From Paenibacillus periandrae (GTDB taxonomy: Bacteria > Bacillota > Bacilli > Paenibacillales > NBRC-103111), in the NCBI RefSeq assembly GCF_022458865.1, contig NZ_JAJNMU010000009.1, positions 62,001 through 126,000 of the forward strand: DNA of 64,000 nucleotides, written 5' to 3'. Shown one piece after another: positions 27,307-39,036 of the stretch. The notes under the pieces were generated by a model. The model searched no databases and was not told the origin of the DNA. It saw only the letters and a list, made by a program, of their open reading frames with translations. The translations under genes and the position numbers were made by a program. Each line of letters begins with the position of its first letter. The first letter of the stretch is position 1.

Positions 27307-28608
27307 GTGAAATTTATTCAAGTGCAAAAATCCGGTGCTCTAAAAGGTGCCGTATCCATACAAGGCTCCAAAAACAGTTCTTTGGCGCTGTTAGCGGCCA
27401 CTTGCCTGGCAGATTCAGTAGTCACATTGGACGGCATTCCGAATATCGAGGATTTGCGCGTGATTCGTCAAATTGGTCAGGACATTGGACTATACATTGA
27501 ACGACTGCCTTCCGGCGAGCTGCACATGGACCCGAGACAGCTGCACAGTGCTGTTATCGACCCGGGCAAGGCTTCGGCATACCGGGCTTCATATTATTTT
27601 GTAGGCGCCTTGCTGGCTAAATTCGGCAAGGTTACGGTAGGTTTCCCAGGTGGCGATGATTTTGTCTCGCGTCCGATTGACCAGCATATCAAAGCGTTCC
27701 GATTGCTCGGTGCTGAAGTTACTTTTCATCAGGACTATTATGTTGTTGAAGCAAAGGAGCTGCGCGGAGCCGACATTTATTTTGATATGATTACATCCGG
27801 AGCCACGATTAATGCGATGCTGGCTGCTGTCAGAGCAAAAGGCAAGACGCGTTTGATGAACGCAGCAACCGATCCTGAGGTTGTGGATACGGCCAACTTC
27901 CTGAACATGCTGGGGGCCAAAATTGTTGGTGCTGGTACAGATCAAATCCGTATAGAAGGCGTTCCTTATCTTAGTGGTGGCGTCTATCAGGTCATACCCG
28001 ATCGTTTAATCGCGGGCTCTTTTCTCATGGCTGCAGGTATGAACGGAGGCAGTGTCACGGTAAGAAACGTAATTCCAGAGCATTTGGGTTCGTGCACGGC
28101 CAAGCTTCGCGAAATCGGGATTGAGATTGTCATCGATGATCAGAATATTACGGCGCATTCGTCCGGCAAGCTGCGAGCGACACGGATTCGAACAGGAATG
28201 TATCCGGGATTTGCAACGGATTTGCAGCAGCCTTTTACGGCATTATTGCTTCAATCACAGGGTAAAAGCATTGTTACTGAACGTGTATATCCGAAGCGAT
28301 TCAGCCATGTGCAGCAGTTGAAAAGACTGGGAGCCCAGATTGAAGTGCGTAAGGAAAGTGCATTTATTAGAGGGGGCTTGCCTCTTCAAGGGAATTGGGT
28401 TCATGCAACAGACGTAAGAGCAGGTACATGTCTGCTGTTAGCTGGATTGGCCGCCGAAGGGACAACCCGGATCACTGGCATAGAGCATATACAGCGTGGC
28501 AATGAAAATGCGATAGAGCTGTTTCGCTCGCTGGGAGCCAAAATCTCATTGGAGCAAACAGACGAAGGAACAGGCCAACTCGAAGTACAGGCTCCATACA
28601 TAGGATAA
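27307..28608 (+). CDS. murA: UDP-GlcNAc 1-carboxyvinyltransferase (MurA) with Cys-to-Asp active site
   Basis: First committed step of peptidoglycan synthesis: transfers enolpyruvate from PEP to UDP-GlcNAc. Motifs: GSKNSSLALLAA (Lys-Asn pair), SRPIDQHIKAF (Arg), FATDLQQPF (catalytic Asp), DVRAGTCLLLAGL and HIQRGNENAIELFRSLGA. The usual PGGCxIG loop reads PGGDDFV, so the fosfomycin-target Cys is Asp117. I start at GTG 27307, 6 bases after AGTAGGA; the upstream ATG 27286 has no ribosome site. It is 433 aa and may be a second MurA paralogue. Confidence 0.9.
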   Translation: MKFIQVQKSGALKGAVSIQGSKNSSLALLAATCLADSVVTLDGIPNIEDLRVIRQIGQDIGLYIERLPSGELHMDPRQLHSAVIDPGKASAYRASYYFVGALLAKFGKVTVGFPGGDDFVSRPIDQHIKAFRLLGAEVTFHQDYYVVEAKELRGADIYFDMITSGATINAMLAAVRAKGKTRLMNAATDPEVVDTANFLNMLGAKIVGAGTDQIRIEGVPYLSGGVYQVIPDRLIAGSFLMAAGMNGGSVTVRNVIPEHLGSCTAKLREIGIEIVIDDQNITAHSSGKLRATRIRTGMYPGFATDLQQPFTALLLQSQGKSIVTERVYPKRFSHVQQLKRLGAQIEVRKESAFIRGGLPLQGNWVHATDVRAGTCLLLAGLAAEGTTRITGIEHIQRGNENAIELFRSLGAKISLEQTDEGTGQLEVQAPYIG

Positions 28609-28699
28609 GCACCTCGCGGCTGTTACGGTTGTATTTATCTTTTTGAACAAATGAAGCTTTCAGTCGTAACGGGTGAAATGCGCAGAGGATGATGGAATA

Positions 28700-29509
28700 A
28701 TGCTGGAACATACGCTTTTGAAGGCAGAAGAGGTTGCTGTAGCTGCTGCACGGGAAGCTGGGAATATTGCACGTCATTTTTTTGCTGAAGGTTGTCGTGT
28801 CGAAGAGAAGGGCGAGTTCAGTGATGTGCTGACTGAAGCTGACCTGAAGGCAGAGGAAGCAATACTGAAGCGGCTTCATCACGAATTCCCCGATCACCGG
28901 ATTCATAGCGAAGAGAATGGGTGGTCGGGTGTGGACAGCGACTGGTTATGGCTGGTCGACCCATTGGATGGAACGAACAATTTTGCGATTGGAATGCCTT
29001 TGTTTGGAGTTTCTGTGACCTTAATCTATCGAGAGCAGCCCGTTCTTGGTGTAATTTACGATACGATGCAGGACAGGATATATGTGGCCAAGCAGGATCA
29101 GGGTGCAACTTGTAATGGTGCGGCGTTGGAGCTCCAGGTACGTCCTCTACCCAAGCGACTGACCATAGGGTGGATACAAGGCCATGCGGTGCAGAATCAT
29201 GCAGAAGCTATTCGTTTACGCAGGCATGTGGAAAGCAGTTCCAAACGGATGCTGCGGCTGTGGGCACCTACCTTGCAGTGGAGTATGCTCGCAAGAGGGC
29301 ATATTGACGGGATCATTTTGTACAATTCGGAAGGCGATGATCTATACTCCGGTTTGCTGCTTGTGCAGGAAGCGGGGGGCTTGATTATGGATTTCAAAGG
29401 GAATCCTTTTAAGGGAATGAATCCCGAGCCCTATCTGATTGCATGTCATGCCAGTCGCAAGGATGCATTGCTGCAAATGGTTTATGACGGACTATATACG
29501 CTTGCTTAG
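28700..29509 (+). CDS. Inositol monophosphatase-family phosphatase
   Basis: Mg-dependent sugar-phosphatase fold, 269 aa. Metal motifs: IHSEENGW (Glu), WLVDPLDGTNNFAIG (Asp-x-Asp-Gly) and a C-terminal GDDLYSGLLLVQEAGG, where the usual WDxAAG reads YSGLL, so substrate choice may differ. Substrates could be inositol-1-phosphate, fructose-1,6-bisphosphate, PAP or histidinol phosphate. ATG 28700 follows AGAGGATG. It sits 92 bases after murA, but a functional link is not evident. Confidence 0.85.
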   Translation: MLEHTLLKAEEVAVAAAREAGNIARHFFAEGCRVEEKGEFSDVLTEADLKAEEAILKRLHHEFPDHRIHSEENGWSGVDSDWLWLVDPLDGTNNFAIGMPLFGVSVTLIYREQPVLGVIYDTMQDRIYVAKQDQGATCNGAALELQVRPLPKRLTIGWIQGHAVQNHAEAIRLRRHVESSSKRMLRLWAPTLQWSMLARGHIDGIILYNSEGDDLYSGLLLVQEAGGLIMDFKGNPFKGMNPEPYLIACHASRKDALLQMVYDGLYTLA

Positions 29510-29540
29510 GCGGTGTGAGGATGTTACTTAGCGATTGATA

Positions 29541-29579
29541 AGGACTGTTGAGGGCATTAGCTCCCATACAGTTCTTTTT
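29541..29579 (+). terminator. Terminator after phosphatase gene
   Basis: AGGACTGT pairs with ACAGTTC(T), with an inner GGG/CTCC stem, followed by TTTTT. Confidence 0.65.
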
Positions 29580-29617
29580 CAAGTCATTCATCAGGTGCAA
29601 GATTCGGAGGAGCGTAT

Positions 29618-29836
29618 ATGAAGGGCTTGCTTAAGGGAATGGTTCTGTTTTATCGTAAATTTATTTCTCCACTTAAACCGCCAACCTGTCGCTTTTACCC
29701 GACCTGCTCCCAATATGCCTTGGATGCCTTGGAGCTGCATGGACCTGCTAAAGGTTCCTGGCTGGCGGTTAAAAGAGTATGTAAATGCCATCCTTTTCAC
29801 CCAGGTGGTATTGATCATGTTCCACCTAAATCGTAG
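29618..29836 (+). CDS. yidD: Membrane protein insertion efficiency factor YidD
   Basis: A 72-aa YidD with the full signature: [34 protein letters not shown] and [13 protein letters not shown]. It carries the conserved Cys residues and is thought to assist YidC-dependent insertion at the inner face of the membrane. AGGAG precedes ATG 29618. It is usually found with rpmH-rnpA-yidC, but here it stands alone. Confidence 0.94.
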   Translation: MKGLLKGMVLFYRKFISPLKPPTCRFYPTCSQYALDALELHGPAKGSWLAVKRVCKCHPFHPGGIDHVPPKS

Positions 29837-29891
29837 TTGATCGTCATTCGGCTGAACGGTATTGGCATTGCAAACATTGTATTAAGGATGC

Positions 29892-29996
29892 TTATCGGCC
29901 TTTCTCTTTTTTGAAAACACCTAACAGGCCAAGTGTCAATAGCGAAACACAACCTACGACCATCATCGACAAAATCATATATACGAAATCCATCAT
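29892..29996 (-). CDS. Single-TM micropeptide
   Basis: A 34-codon ORF, tandem ATG at 29996 and 29993, preceded by a good AGAGGTGAT. The product is one hydrophobic helix (FVYMILSMMVVGCVSLLTLG) with a basic tail, VFKKEKGR. It lies antisense in the gap between yidD and the metS leader. The strong ribosome site and clean topology argue for a real gene; the function is unknown. Confidence 0.5.
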   Translation of the reverse strand: MMDFVYMILSMMVVGCVSLLTLGLLGVFKKEKGR

Positions 29997-30121
29997 ATAA
30001 TAATCACCTCTTCTTATCAGTTTATTACCTAAGTATTACCCAATATTAGAAAGAAAAGTGCGTACTGATCAAAAATATTATAGGTGAACGACGCAGCTTC
30101 ACGACTCATGGACTTACGGGC

Positions 30122-30150
30122 TTGACAGTCGATGTTTTGTTAGTTATATT
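30122..30150 (+). promoter_or_regulatory. metS leader promoter
   Basis: -35 TTGACA (30122-30127), 17 bases, -10 TATATT (30145-30150). The predicted start near 30157 leaves about 310 bases of T-box leader before the terminator. Confidence 0.8.
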
Positions 30151-30156
30151 TGGCTT

Positions 30157-32606
<2,450 letters not shown>

Positions 32607-32664
32607 GGAATGTTCACGTTAACATTGTCCAAAGGAATCCCAATATCAGGAGGCATTCAATACG

Positions 32665-33744
32665 ATGCAAAACAAAGATGGAATGAATTACGCCCCTCAG
32701 GGCAAACCGAATCCGGTTGTAGGTAAGGGAGAATTTCTTTTTGCTGCTGTTGCTTTGGATCATGGTCATATTTATGGAATGACTAATGGATTAATCGAAG
32801 CAGGTGCAGAGCTGGTTGCCGTTTATGATCCAGACCCTGCCAAGGTAGCCGCTTTTATCAGTAAGTACCCGCAAGCCAGAGCAGCCGCTTCCGAAGCGGA
32901 GATCTTGAATGATACTTCAATCCAATTAGTTGCAAGTGCGGCTATTCCATCGGATCGCTGCGCATTGGGACTACGCGTGTTGGATTCAGGCAAAGATTAT
33001 TTTACAGATAAAGCGCCATTGACTTCTTTGGAGCAGCTTGAGCAGGCTCGCGCAAAGGTTAAAGAAACCGGCCGTAAATATATGGTGTATTACAGCGAGC
33101 GTCTTCATGTGGAAAGTGCTGTATTCGCAGGACAATTAATTGAGCAAGGGGCGATTGGCCGTGTTGTTCAGGTTATTGGCTTTGGGCCTCACCGCTTGAA
33201 TGCTCCATCGAGACCGGATTGGTTTTTCAAATTTGACAACTACGGCGGTATTCTGTGCGATATCGGCAGCCATCAAATTGAGCAGTTCCTTTACTTCACA
33301 GGAGCTAAGGATGCAAGAGTAGTTAGCAGTAAAGTAGCTAATTACAAGAACAAGGATTACCCGGAGCTTGAGGATTTTGGCGATGCTACCCTTGTGGCTG
33401 ATAATGGAGCAACCAACTATTTCCGCGTTGACTGGCTGACACCGGACGGTCTGGGTACTTGGGGAGATGGCCGTATGACCATTCTCGGTACTGAGGGATA
33501 TATCGAAATTCGTAAATATATTGATGTTGCCCGTGATCCAAGCGGCAACCATTTGTATCTGGTAAATCAAGAGGGCGAAAAGCATTTTGCTCTGACTGGC
33601 GAAGTAGGCTATCCTTTCTTCGGACAGCTGATTCTGGATTGCATCAACCGTACCGAAAATGCGATGACGCAGGAGCATGCTTTCAAGGCAGCAGAGCTTT
33701 GTATCAAAGCACAACTGCAAGCGGAGCGCATTGAGACTGCTTAA
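32665..33744 (+). CDS. Gfo/Idh/MocA-family oxidoreductase
   Basis: A 359-aa NAD(P)-dependent dehydrogenase-fold protein. The Rossmann part (FLFAAVALDHGHIYGMTNGL) is followed by FTDKAPLTS, where the usual EKP reads DKAP, keeping the Lys. The C-terminal sheet domain contains ICDIGSHQIEQFL with the conserved histidine. AGGAGG precedes ATG 32665. It starts 58 bases after metS and may share its transcript, which would put it under T-box control. The substrate is unknown. Confidence 0.85.
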   Translation: MQNKDGMNYAPQGKPNPVVGKGEFLFAAVALDHGHIYGMTNGLIEAGAELVAVYDPDPAKVAAFISKYPQARAAASEAEILNDTSIQLVASAAIPSDRCALGLRVLDSGKDYFTDKAPLTSLEQLEQARAKVKETGRKYMVYYSERLHVESAVFAGQLIEQGAIGRVVQVIGFGPHRLNAPSRPDWFFKFDNYGGILCDIGSHQIEQFLYFTGAKDARVVSSKVANYKNKDYPELEDFGDATLVADNGATNYFRVDWLTPDGLGTWGDGRMTILGTEGYIEIRKYIDVARDPSGNHLYLVNQEGEKHFALTGEVGYPFFGQLILDCINRTENAMTQEHAFKAAELCIKAQLQAERIETA

Positions 33745-33768
33745 GAAATTGAATAAGAATCTAAATTC

Positions 33769-33809
33769 AAAGCATCCTTCTGCGGACAAGTCCCGGAGGG
33801 GTGCTTTTT
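33769..33809 (+). terminator. Rho-independent terminator
   Basis: AAAGCATCC pairs with GGGTGCTTT (one wobble pair) around an inner GGAC/GTCC-like stem, followed by TTTTT. Confidence 0.75.
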
Positions 33810-33818
33810 GTCGTTTAA

Positions 33819-33894
33819 TCGTAATAATTATTAACAGTTGACAAGCCGAGGAAGTGGAACGTATAATCTAAACTGCTAATGAAAATTATTACGA
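33819..33894 (+). promoter_or_regulatory. znu promoter flanked by two Zur boxes
   Basis: Perfect -35 TTGACA (33838-33843), 18 bases, perfect -10 TATAAT (33862-33867). TCGTAATAATTATTA (33819-33833) matches the Zur 7-1-7 pattern TCGTAATnATTACGA at 12 of 14. TGAAAATTATTACGA (33880-33894) has a perfect right half. Zinc-dependent repression is inferred. Confidence 0.8.
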
Positions 33895-33916
33895 TTTACA
33901 TAAAGGGGATTTTGAA

Positions 33917-34885
33917 ATGTTTTTCGGAAAAAAATGGTTGTTCTCAATGATGATTATTGCAGGCTTGTCGGTAGTTATGGCTGGTTGCGGAGAATCCAAA
34001 GCAGCGCTTTCTCCAGATAAAATAAATGTTGTTGCCAGCTTCTATCCGCTCTACGATTTCACAAAGAAAATCGGTGGCGATCATGTGAATGTGATCAATT
34101 TGGTTCCGACAGGGGTTGAACCGCACGATTGGTCCCCCAAGGGACGCGATATGCAAAATATATCCAGAGCGCAAATGTTTCTTTATTTGGGCGCAGGCTT
34201 TGAAGGCTGGGTCGATGATACTTTGAGCAGCTTGCAGAAGGACACCAAAGTCACAGTGGTTGAGGCCAGTAAAGGTCTATCATTGATCGAAGCGGCCGAG
34301 GAAGAGGTGCAAGAGGCGAAAGGGAAAGCAGACAGCCATAATCACACCGCCACTGAACACGGTCATGTCGACCCGCACGTTTGGTTGAGTCCTCTTAATG
34401 CCAAGCAAATGGCACTTACGATCAAAGATCAATTGGTGCAAATCGATGCTGCTCATAAGGCGGATTATGAAGCGAATTATACTAAATATGCTGCCCAGCT
34501 GGATCAATTGCATAATCAATACAAGCAGGCATTAACGCCACTAACGAAAAAGCAAATCGTCGTAACGCATCAATCGTTCGCTTATTTAACGAAGGAGTAC
34601 GGCCTAACACAAAAGCCGATAATGGGTCTGTCTCCAGATGCAGAGCCTACCTCCAAGGGACTTCAGGAAATCAATGAATTTATTCGAACGAACAACGTTA
34701 AATACATTTTCTTTGAAGAGCTCGTATCGGATCGCTTGGCCAAAACGCTTGCCAAGGATGCCAAGGTAGAGACGATGGTGTTGAATCCAATCGAGGGATT
34801 GACGGATGAGCAGACGAAAGCTGGGGCTGATTATATCTCATTGATGGAAGTTAATTTGAAAAATTTAATAAAAGCATTACAATAG
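33917..34885 (+). CDS. znuA: Zinc ABC transporter substrate-binding lipoprotein
   Basis: Cluster A-I solute-binding protein, 322 aa. The lipobox MAGC follows a basic signal peptide. The first metal His is in TGVEPHDWSP, a His-rich loop (HNHTATEHGHVDPHVWLSP) supplies the second, VVTHQSFAYL the third, and an acidic residue near the C-terminus completes the site. The mobile His-rich loop favours zinc over manganese. AAAGGGG precedes ATG 33917. It leads a three-gene operon with a Zur-type promoter. Confidence 0.93.
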   Translation: MFFGKKWLFSMMIIAGLSVVMAGCGESKAALSPDKINVVASFYPLYDFTKKIGGDHVNVINLVPTGVEPHDWSPKGRDMQNISRAQMFLYLGAGFEGWVDDTLSSLQKDTKVTVVEASKGLSLIEAAEEEVQEAKGKADSHNHTATEHGHVDPHVWLSPLNAKQMALTIKDQLVQIDAAHKADYEANYTKYAAQLDQLHNQYKQALTPLTKKQIVVTHQSFAYLTKEYGLTQKPIMGLSPDAEPTSKGLQEINEFIRTNNVKYIFFEELVSDRLAKTLAKDAKVETMVLNPIEGLTDEQTKAGADYISLMEVNLKNLIKALQ

Positions 34886-34928
34886 AAGAAAGAGACAAGG
34901 AAAACCTGTGATAAAGGAGCTTGCACTT

Positions 34929-35714
34929 ATGACTTCTATGGCTGCTGACCCCCGATGTCATCGTAGTATCATTGAGATTGATGATGTCGTTTTTTTTTAT
35001 GAACAAAAAAAGGTGATCGAGCATCTGAGCTTCTCGGTATTGGAGCGCGATTTTGTTGGGCTTATCGGCTCTAATGGTGCAGGGAAAACAACGCTGCTCA
35101 AGATGATTGTTGGTCTCCTGAAGCCGACGCAAGGTGAAATTCGTCTGTTTGGTGAGCCGGTATCTTCTTTTAGCGATTGGCACCGAATCGGTTATGTACC
35201 GCAAAAAAACTCCTTTAATCCGCTGTTTCCGGCTACCGTCCGCGAGGTTGTACAGTCCGGCTTATACGGCAAAAAAAATATGTTCAAACGAATCAGTAAA
35301 GCTGAACAGCAAAAGTGCTCGGATGCACTGTATGCTATGCGGATTGAGGATTTAGCCGATCGCCGTATCGGTCAGCTCTCAGGAGGGCAGCAGCAGCGGG
35401 CATTTCTTGCCAGGGCTCTGATTAACAACCCTGAGCTCCTTATACTGGACGAGCCTACGGTAGGGATTGATGCCCAGACGCAGGCAGATTTTTTTCAAAT
35501 GATCCGGCACATGCACCAGCAGCATCATATTACTTTTTTAATGGTATCTCATGATATGGATATGATACAATCCTATCTGGGTGCGGAGCCCGTAGATAAA
35601 TGCGGCTCTTTGTCTTTTTATGTGAGGCATACGCACGAGCCGGAAAATTGCCTGGAAACCAATTTGACACATTCGATTCATAAGCTGCGTGAGCAGATAG
35701 AAGTTCCAAGTTAA
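34929..35714 (+). CDS. znuC: Zinc ABC transporter ATP-binding protein
   Basis: A 261-aa ATPase: Walker A GSNGAGKTTLL, signature LSGGQQQR, Walker B LLILDEPTVGID, switch His in MVSHDMDM. The C-terminus carries a Cys/His-bearing tail (CGSLSFYVRHTHEPENCLE) that could sense or bind zinc. ATG 34929 is 8 bases after AAAGGAG; the in-frame extension to 34908 overlaps that site. It lies 43 bases after znuA. Confidence 0.93.
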   Translation: MTSMAADPRCHRSIIEIDDVVFFYEQKKVIEHLSFSVLERDFVGLIGSNGAGKTTLLKMIVGLLKPTQGEIRLFGEPVSSFSDWHRIGYVPQKNSFNPLFPATVREVVQSGLYGKKNMFKRISKAEQQKCSDALYAMRIEDLADRRIGQLSGGQQQRAFLARALINNPELLILDEPTVGIDAQTQADFFQMIRHMHQQHHITFLMVSHDMDMIQSYLGAEPVDKCGSLSFYVRHTHEPENCLETNLTHSIHKLREQIEVPS

Positions 35715-35746
35715 CAGATCGTCGCCAAGCTGGGAGAGGAATTTGG

Positions 35747-36550
35747 GTGGATATATTTTCGGAATATTTTTTTCAACGTGCTCTTATAGGCGGCTTACTG
35801 ATCGGACTGACTGCGCCGCTGATGGGCATATTTCTCGTGCTGCGGCGGTTGTCCATGATTGGAGATACACTTGCTCATGTATCGATTGCAGGGGTGGCTC
35901 TGGGCTTTCTGATTAACGTGTATCCGATCGGAGTCGGGCTTGTGTTTGCTTTGCTGGCCTCCTTCGCAATAGAGCGTCTTCGTAAGGCCTACAAGACGTA
36001 TGCGGAGCTGTCCATTGCCATTATTATGTCGGGTGGGGTGGCTATTGCTACGCTGCTGTTTACATTGGGCAAAGGCTTCAATATGAACGTGATGAGTTAT
36101 TTTTTTGGCAGTATTTACACTTTGGATGCGACTGATTTATGGGTGGTTTTTGGGGTAACGGTTCTTGTGGTGGGCGTGATTGCGTTTAACTATAAAGAAC
36201 TGTTTCTGATGTTTTTTGATGAGGATGCTGCTGGAGTCAGTGGATTGCCACTGCGGTTTTACAATATTATGATTACGATGATGACGGCGCTGGTAATTAG
36301 TGTCTCCATCAAAATAGTAGGTGCGCTGCTCGTATCCTCTTTGCTGACCATACCTGTAGCCTGTTCATTGCTTGTTGCCAAAAGCTTTCGCCATTCCTTA
36401 TTTTGGGCCATACTCTTCTCGGAATTGGCTGTTCTCGGAGGCTTGCTGTCGGCGGGGTTGTGGGATCTGGCGCCGGGCGCTACAATCGTATTGTTCCTGA
36501 TTGCACTGCTCATTATTATTTTGTTTATTAAAAGGGGTTTACGTTTATAG
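35747..36550 (+). CDS. znuB: Zinc ABC transporter permease
   Basis: A 267-aa ABC-3 family permease with about 8 TM segments and the cytoplasmic coupling motif near GDTLAHVSIAGVALGF. It starts at GTG 35747 after GAGAGGA. It ends in a basic KRGLRL tail. As last gene of the znuACB operon it forms the membrane channel used by ZnuA and ZnuC. Confidence 0.93.
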   Translation: MDIFSEYFFQRALIGGLLIGLTAPLMGIFLVLRRLSMIGDTLAHVSIAGVALGFLINVYPIGVGLVFALLASFAIERLRKAYKTYAELSIAIIMSGGVAIATLLFTLGKGFNMNVMSYFFGSIYTLDATDLWVVFGVTVLVVGVIAFNYKELFLMFFDEDAAGVSGLPLRFYNIMITMMTALVISVSIKIVGALLVSSLLTIPVACSLLVAKSFRHSLFWAILFSELAVLGGLLSAGLWDLAPGATIVLFLIALLIIILFIKRGLRL

Positions 36551-36591
36551 AATTTGTGAAAATGAACGGTTTGCTCTTGGGAGGTTAAGTA

Positions 36592-37302
36592 TTGGAAGTT
36601 AATTTATGGATAGCCCTATGGGCTGGGTTCGCATCGTTTATATCACCTTGCTGCTTGCCGCTGTATCCGTCTTATTTGTCATATATTACAGGCATATCGG
36701 TTAGTGAACTCAAAAACGCGAATTCCTCTGCCGGTGTACGTAAACAAACGGTGCTACATACGTTATGCTTTATTCTCGGGTTTTCGATTATTTTCTATAG
36801 CCTGGGCTGGGGAGCTGGACTCGTTTCCAATTTCTTTGCTGACTACAAAGGCTTATTACGTCAAATTGCAGCATTGATGATCTTAATGATGGGATTATTC
36901 CTGTTGGGGATTTTTCAACCTCAATGGTTAATGAAGGAACGTAAGCTGCAGTGGAAGCTGAAGCCTGCAGGCTACTTGGGTTCTGTGTTGATCGGTATCG
37001 GCTTTGCTGCCGGATGGTCACCTTGTATTGGGCCGATTTTGTCTGCAATTCTCGCGCTGGCTGCAACCAATCCCGACTCATGGCTGCCGCTGATTACTGC
37101 ATATTCGCTCGGATTTGCCATTCCTTTTCTTGTGCTTTCATTTTTCATTGGAACGACTAAATGGATATTACGCTATTCTTCGTTAATTATGAAAATAGGC
37201 GGGGGGCTGATGGTTGTTATGGCGATCCTGCTCTATACCGATCAAATGACGAGAATTACCATCTGGCTCAATCAAATTACCCCCGACTGGCTTAAATTTT
37301 AA
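36592..37302 (+). CDS. ccdA: Cytochrome c biogenesis protein CcdA
   Basis: A six-TM DsbD-beta-like protein of 236 aa that passes reducing electrons from cytoplasmic thioredoxin to the outside for haem attachment and spore or cytochrome maturation. The two redox Cys motifs are SPCCLPLYPSYLSYITG (TM1) and GWSPCIGPILSAIL (TM4). TTG 36592 is 7 bases after GGGAGG. It is separated from znuB by 41 bases. Its stop overlaps the convergent splB stop by 4 bases, with no terminator hairpin between. Confidence 0.9.
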   Translation: MEVNLWIALWAGFASFISPCCLPLYPSYLSYITGISVSELKNANSSAGVRKQTVLHTLCFILGFSIIFYSLGWGAGLVSNFFADYKGLLRQIAALMILMMGLFLLGIFQPQWLMKERKLQWKLKPAGYLGSVLIGIGFAAGWSPCIGPILSAILALAATNPDSWLPLITAYSLGFAIPFLVLSFFIGTTKWILRYSSLIMKIGGGLMVVMAILLYTDQMTRITIWLNQITPDWLKF

Positions 37303-38360
37303 GTGAAATAATCAATATTGGCATTCGGGAACTTATCGAATATCTGATCGGTAATAAACTCGCGCAAAGCATTGGCTTGTTCATCAGGGTACACATATTT
37401 GCCTTGACCATAACGACCCCATTTGTATTTGCGTTTGGTCTCATCAAGCTCCAGCTTGGTTTTGGGATACCGCTGCTCGATTACTCTTTTGGCGGTTTTC
37501 GTAAAACGGTGCTGGATCAGCTCAAAGCTCAAATCTGAGGTTGCTTCTTCGGGAAGCGCCTCTTTTAATTTCTCCAGCAGCTCCTGATAGCCAGCTTCCC
37601 AGCCCTCATGCCAAATAATAGGCGCAATAATAAAACCAAGCGGATAGCCGGCTTTGGCGACCTTGCCTGCCGCGGTGATGCGCTCTGCGAAGCTGGAGGT
37701 TCCCGGCTCAAAATTTTTGATTACATAGCTTGCATTGACGCTAAATCGGAACCGGGTATGTTTATTATGGTTTGCATCAAGCAGCGGCTCTACATGGTGA
37801 AACTTGGTTACAAAACGTAGTCTGCCAAGCGGCTCGTTAGCCATAAATTCAATCAATTCCTTCAACGAGCCGCCGATATGCTCAAGTCCGACAGGATCAG
37901 AAGTACAGGCTGCCTCAAACCGGGTAATTTCCGGTGCTCTTTCGTCGATATAGGCTTTGGCTGCTTTCAAAATATCGTCGGTATTTACATAAATCCGAAT
38001 ATAAGGTTTGGCACCAAGCGTTGTCTGAAGATAACAATAATGGCAGTGGGCCATGCAGCCTGTGGCTATTGGAATTGCGTATTCAGCGGAAGGCTTGGAC
38101 TGTTCAAATTTTAACGTTTTCCGTATGCCTACAACAAGTGTTCTTTTGGCGATTTTGTATTTTTCCAGCTCGCTATCTCCCGGCAGATTTGTGATCCGAT
38201 TGTGGGAGGTTGTCATGTGTATGGGCAGACCTTGCTGTTTGGCCCATTCCAGAATTCTTTGCCCTTTGGGGTAGTTAAGGGCGTCCGGCTCGAAATATAC
38301 GAGTTCAGGAACAAATACTTTAGTTTGCCGTGGGCCTGGTGTTAACAGTTCGGTAGACAT
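37299..38360 (-). CDS. splB: Spore photoproduct lyase
   Basis: Radical-SAM DNA repair enzyme that reverses the thyminyl-thymine spore photoproduct on germination. The cluster motif CMAHCHYC (CxxxCxxC) is followed by YLQTTLGAKPYIRIYVN, and FRFSVNASYVIKNFEPGTSS is typical of SplB. ATG 38360 follows AGGAGGTG; the upstream in-frame region has no ribosome site. It is 353 aa, close to B. subtilis SplB. No splA lies beside it. It marks the organism as a spore former. Confidence 0.95.
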   Translation of the reverse strand: MSTELLTPGPRQTKVFVPELVYFEPDALNYPKGQRILEWAKQQGLPIHMTTSHNRITNLPGDSELEKYKIAKRTLVVGIRKTLKFEQSKPSAEYAIPIATGCMAHCHYCYLQTTLGAKPYIRIYVNTDDILKAAKAYIDERAPEITRFEAACTSDPVGLEHIGGSLKELIEFMANEPLGRLRFVTKFHHVEPLLDANHNKHTRFRFSVNASYVIKNFEPGTSSFAERITAAGKVAKAGYPLGFIIAPIIWHEGWEAGYQELLEKLKEALPEEATSDLSFELIQHRFTKTAKRVIEQRYPKTKLELDETKRKYKWGRYGQGKYVYPDEQANALREFITDQIFDKFPNANIDYFT

Positions 38361-38600
38361 GGTACACCTCCTGAAAATTTGCAAGGAACGAGATGGCTGG
38401 CGCCAACACAATTGCGGAATTTTGCATAAGATATAGAGATTGATAGGTGGCCTGGCTTGCTTCGGTAATCTGGCTATGTTATAGTAAAAAGCGCTTATGA
38501 TGACCTTAGTGTGCTTCTTATAGCTGTAATTCATTCTGTAAAAGTGGATTTACTTCTTGCATTCAAGCAGGGTCATTGATGATGTACGGGAGGAACATAA

Positions 38601-39023
38601 ATGGCTACACCGAGCATGGAAGATTATTTGGAGCGAATTTATAAACTTATTGATGAAAAAGGCTATGCTCGCGTATCTGATATTGCTGAGGGACTAGAGG
38701 TACATCCTTCGTCCGTCACCAAGATGATACAAAAGCTGGATAAAGACAATTATTTGGTTTATGAAAAATACCGTGGACTTATTTTAACACCCAAAGGGCA
38801 AAAAATGGGTAAGCGACTGGTTGTCCGACATGACCTGCTGGAGCAATTCTTAACGCTAATTGGCGTATCCGAGGATACGATCTATAAAGATGTTGAAGGC
38901 ATAGAGCATCATCTTAGCTGGGATTCGATTACCTGCATTGAAACCTTGATCGAATATTTTAATCGTGACCCCAAGCGCGGCGAAGATTTGATGAAACTTA
39001 AGAAAGAAATGGACGAGACCTGA
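38601..39023 (+). CDS. mntR: Manganese-responsive repressor MntR (DtxR family)
   Basis: A 140-aa Mn-dependent repressor. [40 protein letters not shown] (helix-turn-helix) and [11 protein letters not shown] (metal ligands, with Asp8 in MEDY) nearly copy B. subtilis MntR. It likely represses mntH, which lies 16 kb upstream in this window with a candidate site in its promoter. GGGAGGA precedes ATG 38601. It begins the block that resembles B. subtilis mntR-yqhO...efp. Confidence 0.95.
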   Translation: MATPSMEDYLERIYKLIDEKGYARVSDIAEGLEVHPSSVTKMIQKLDKDNYLVYEKYRGLILTPKGQKMGKRLVVRHDLLEQFLTLIGVSEDTIYKDVEGIEHHLSWDSITCIETLIEYFNRDPKRGEDLMKLKKEMDET

Positions 39024-39036
39024 GGTGAAGCAGTCC

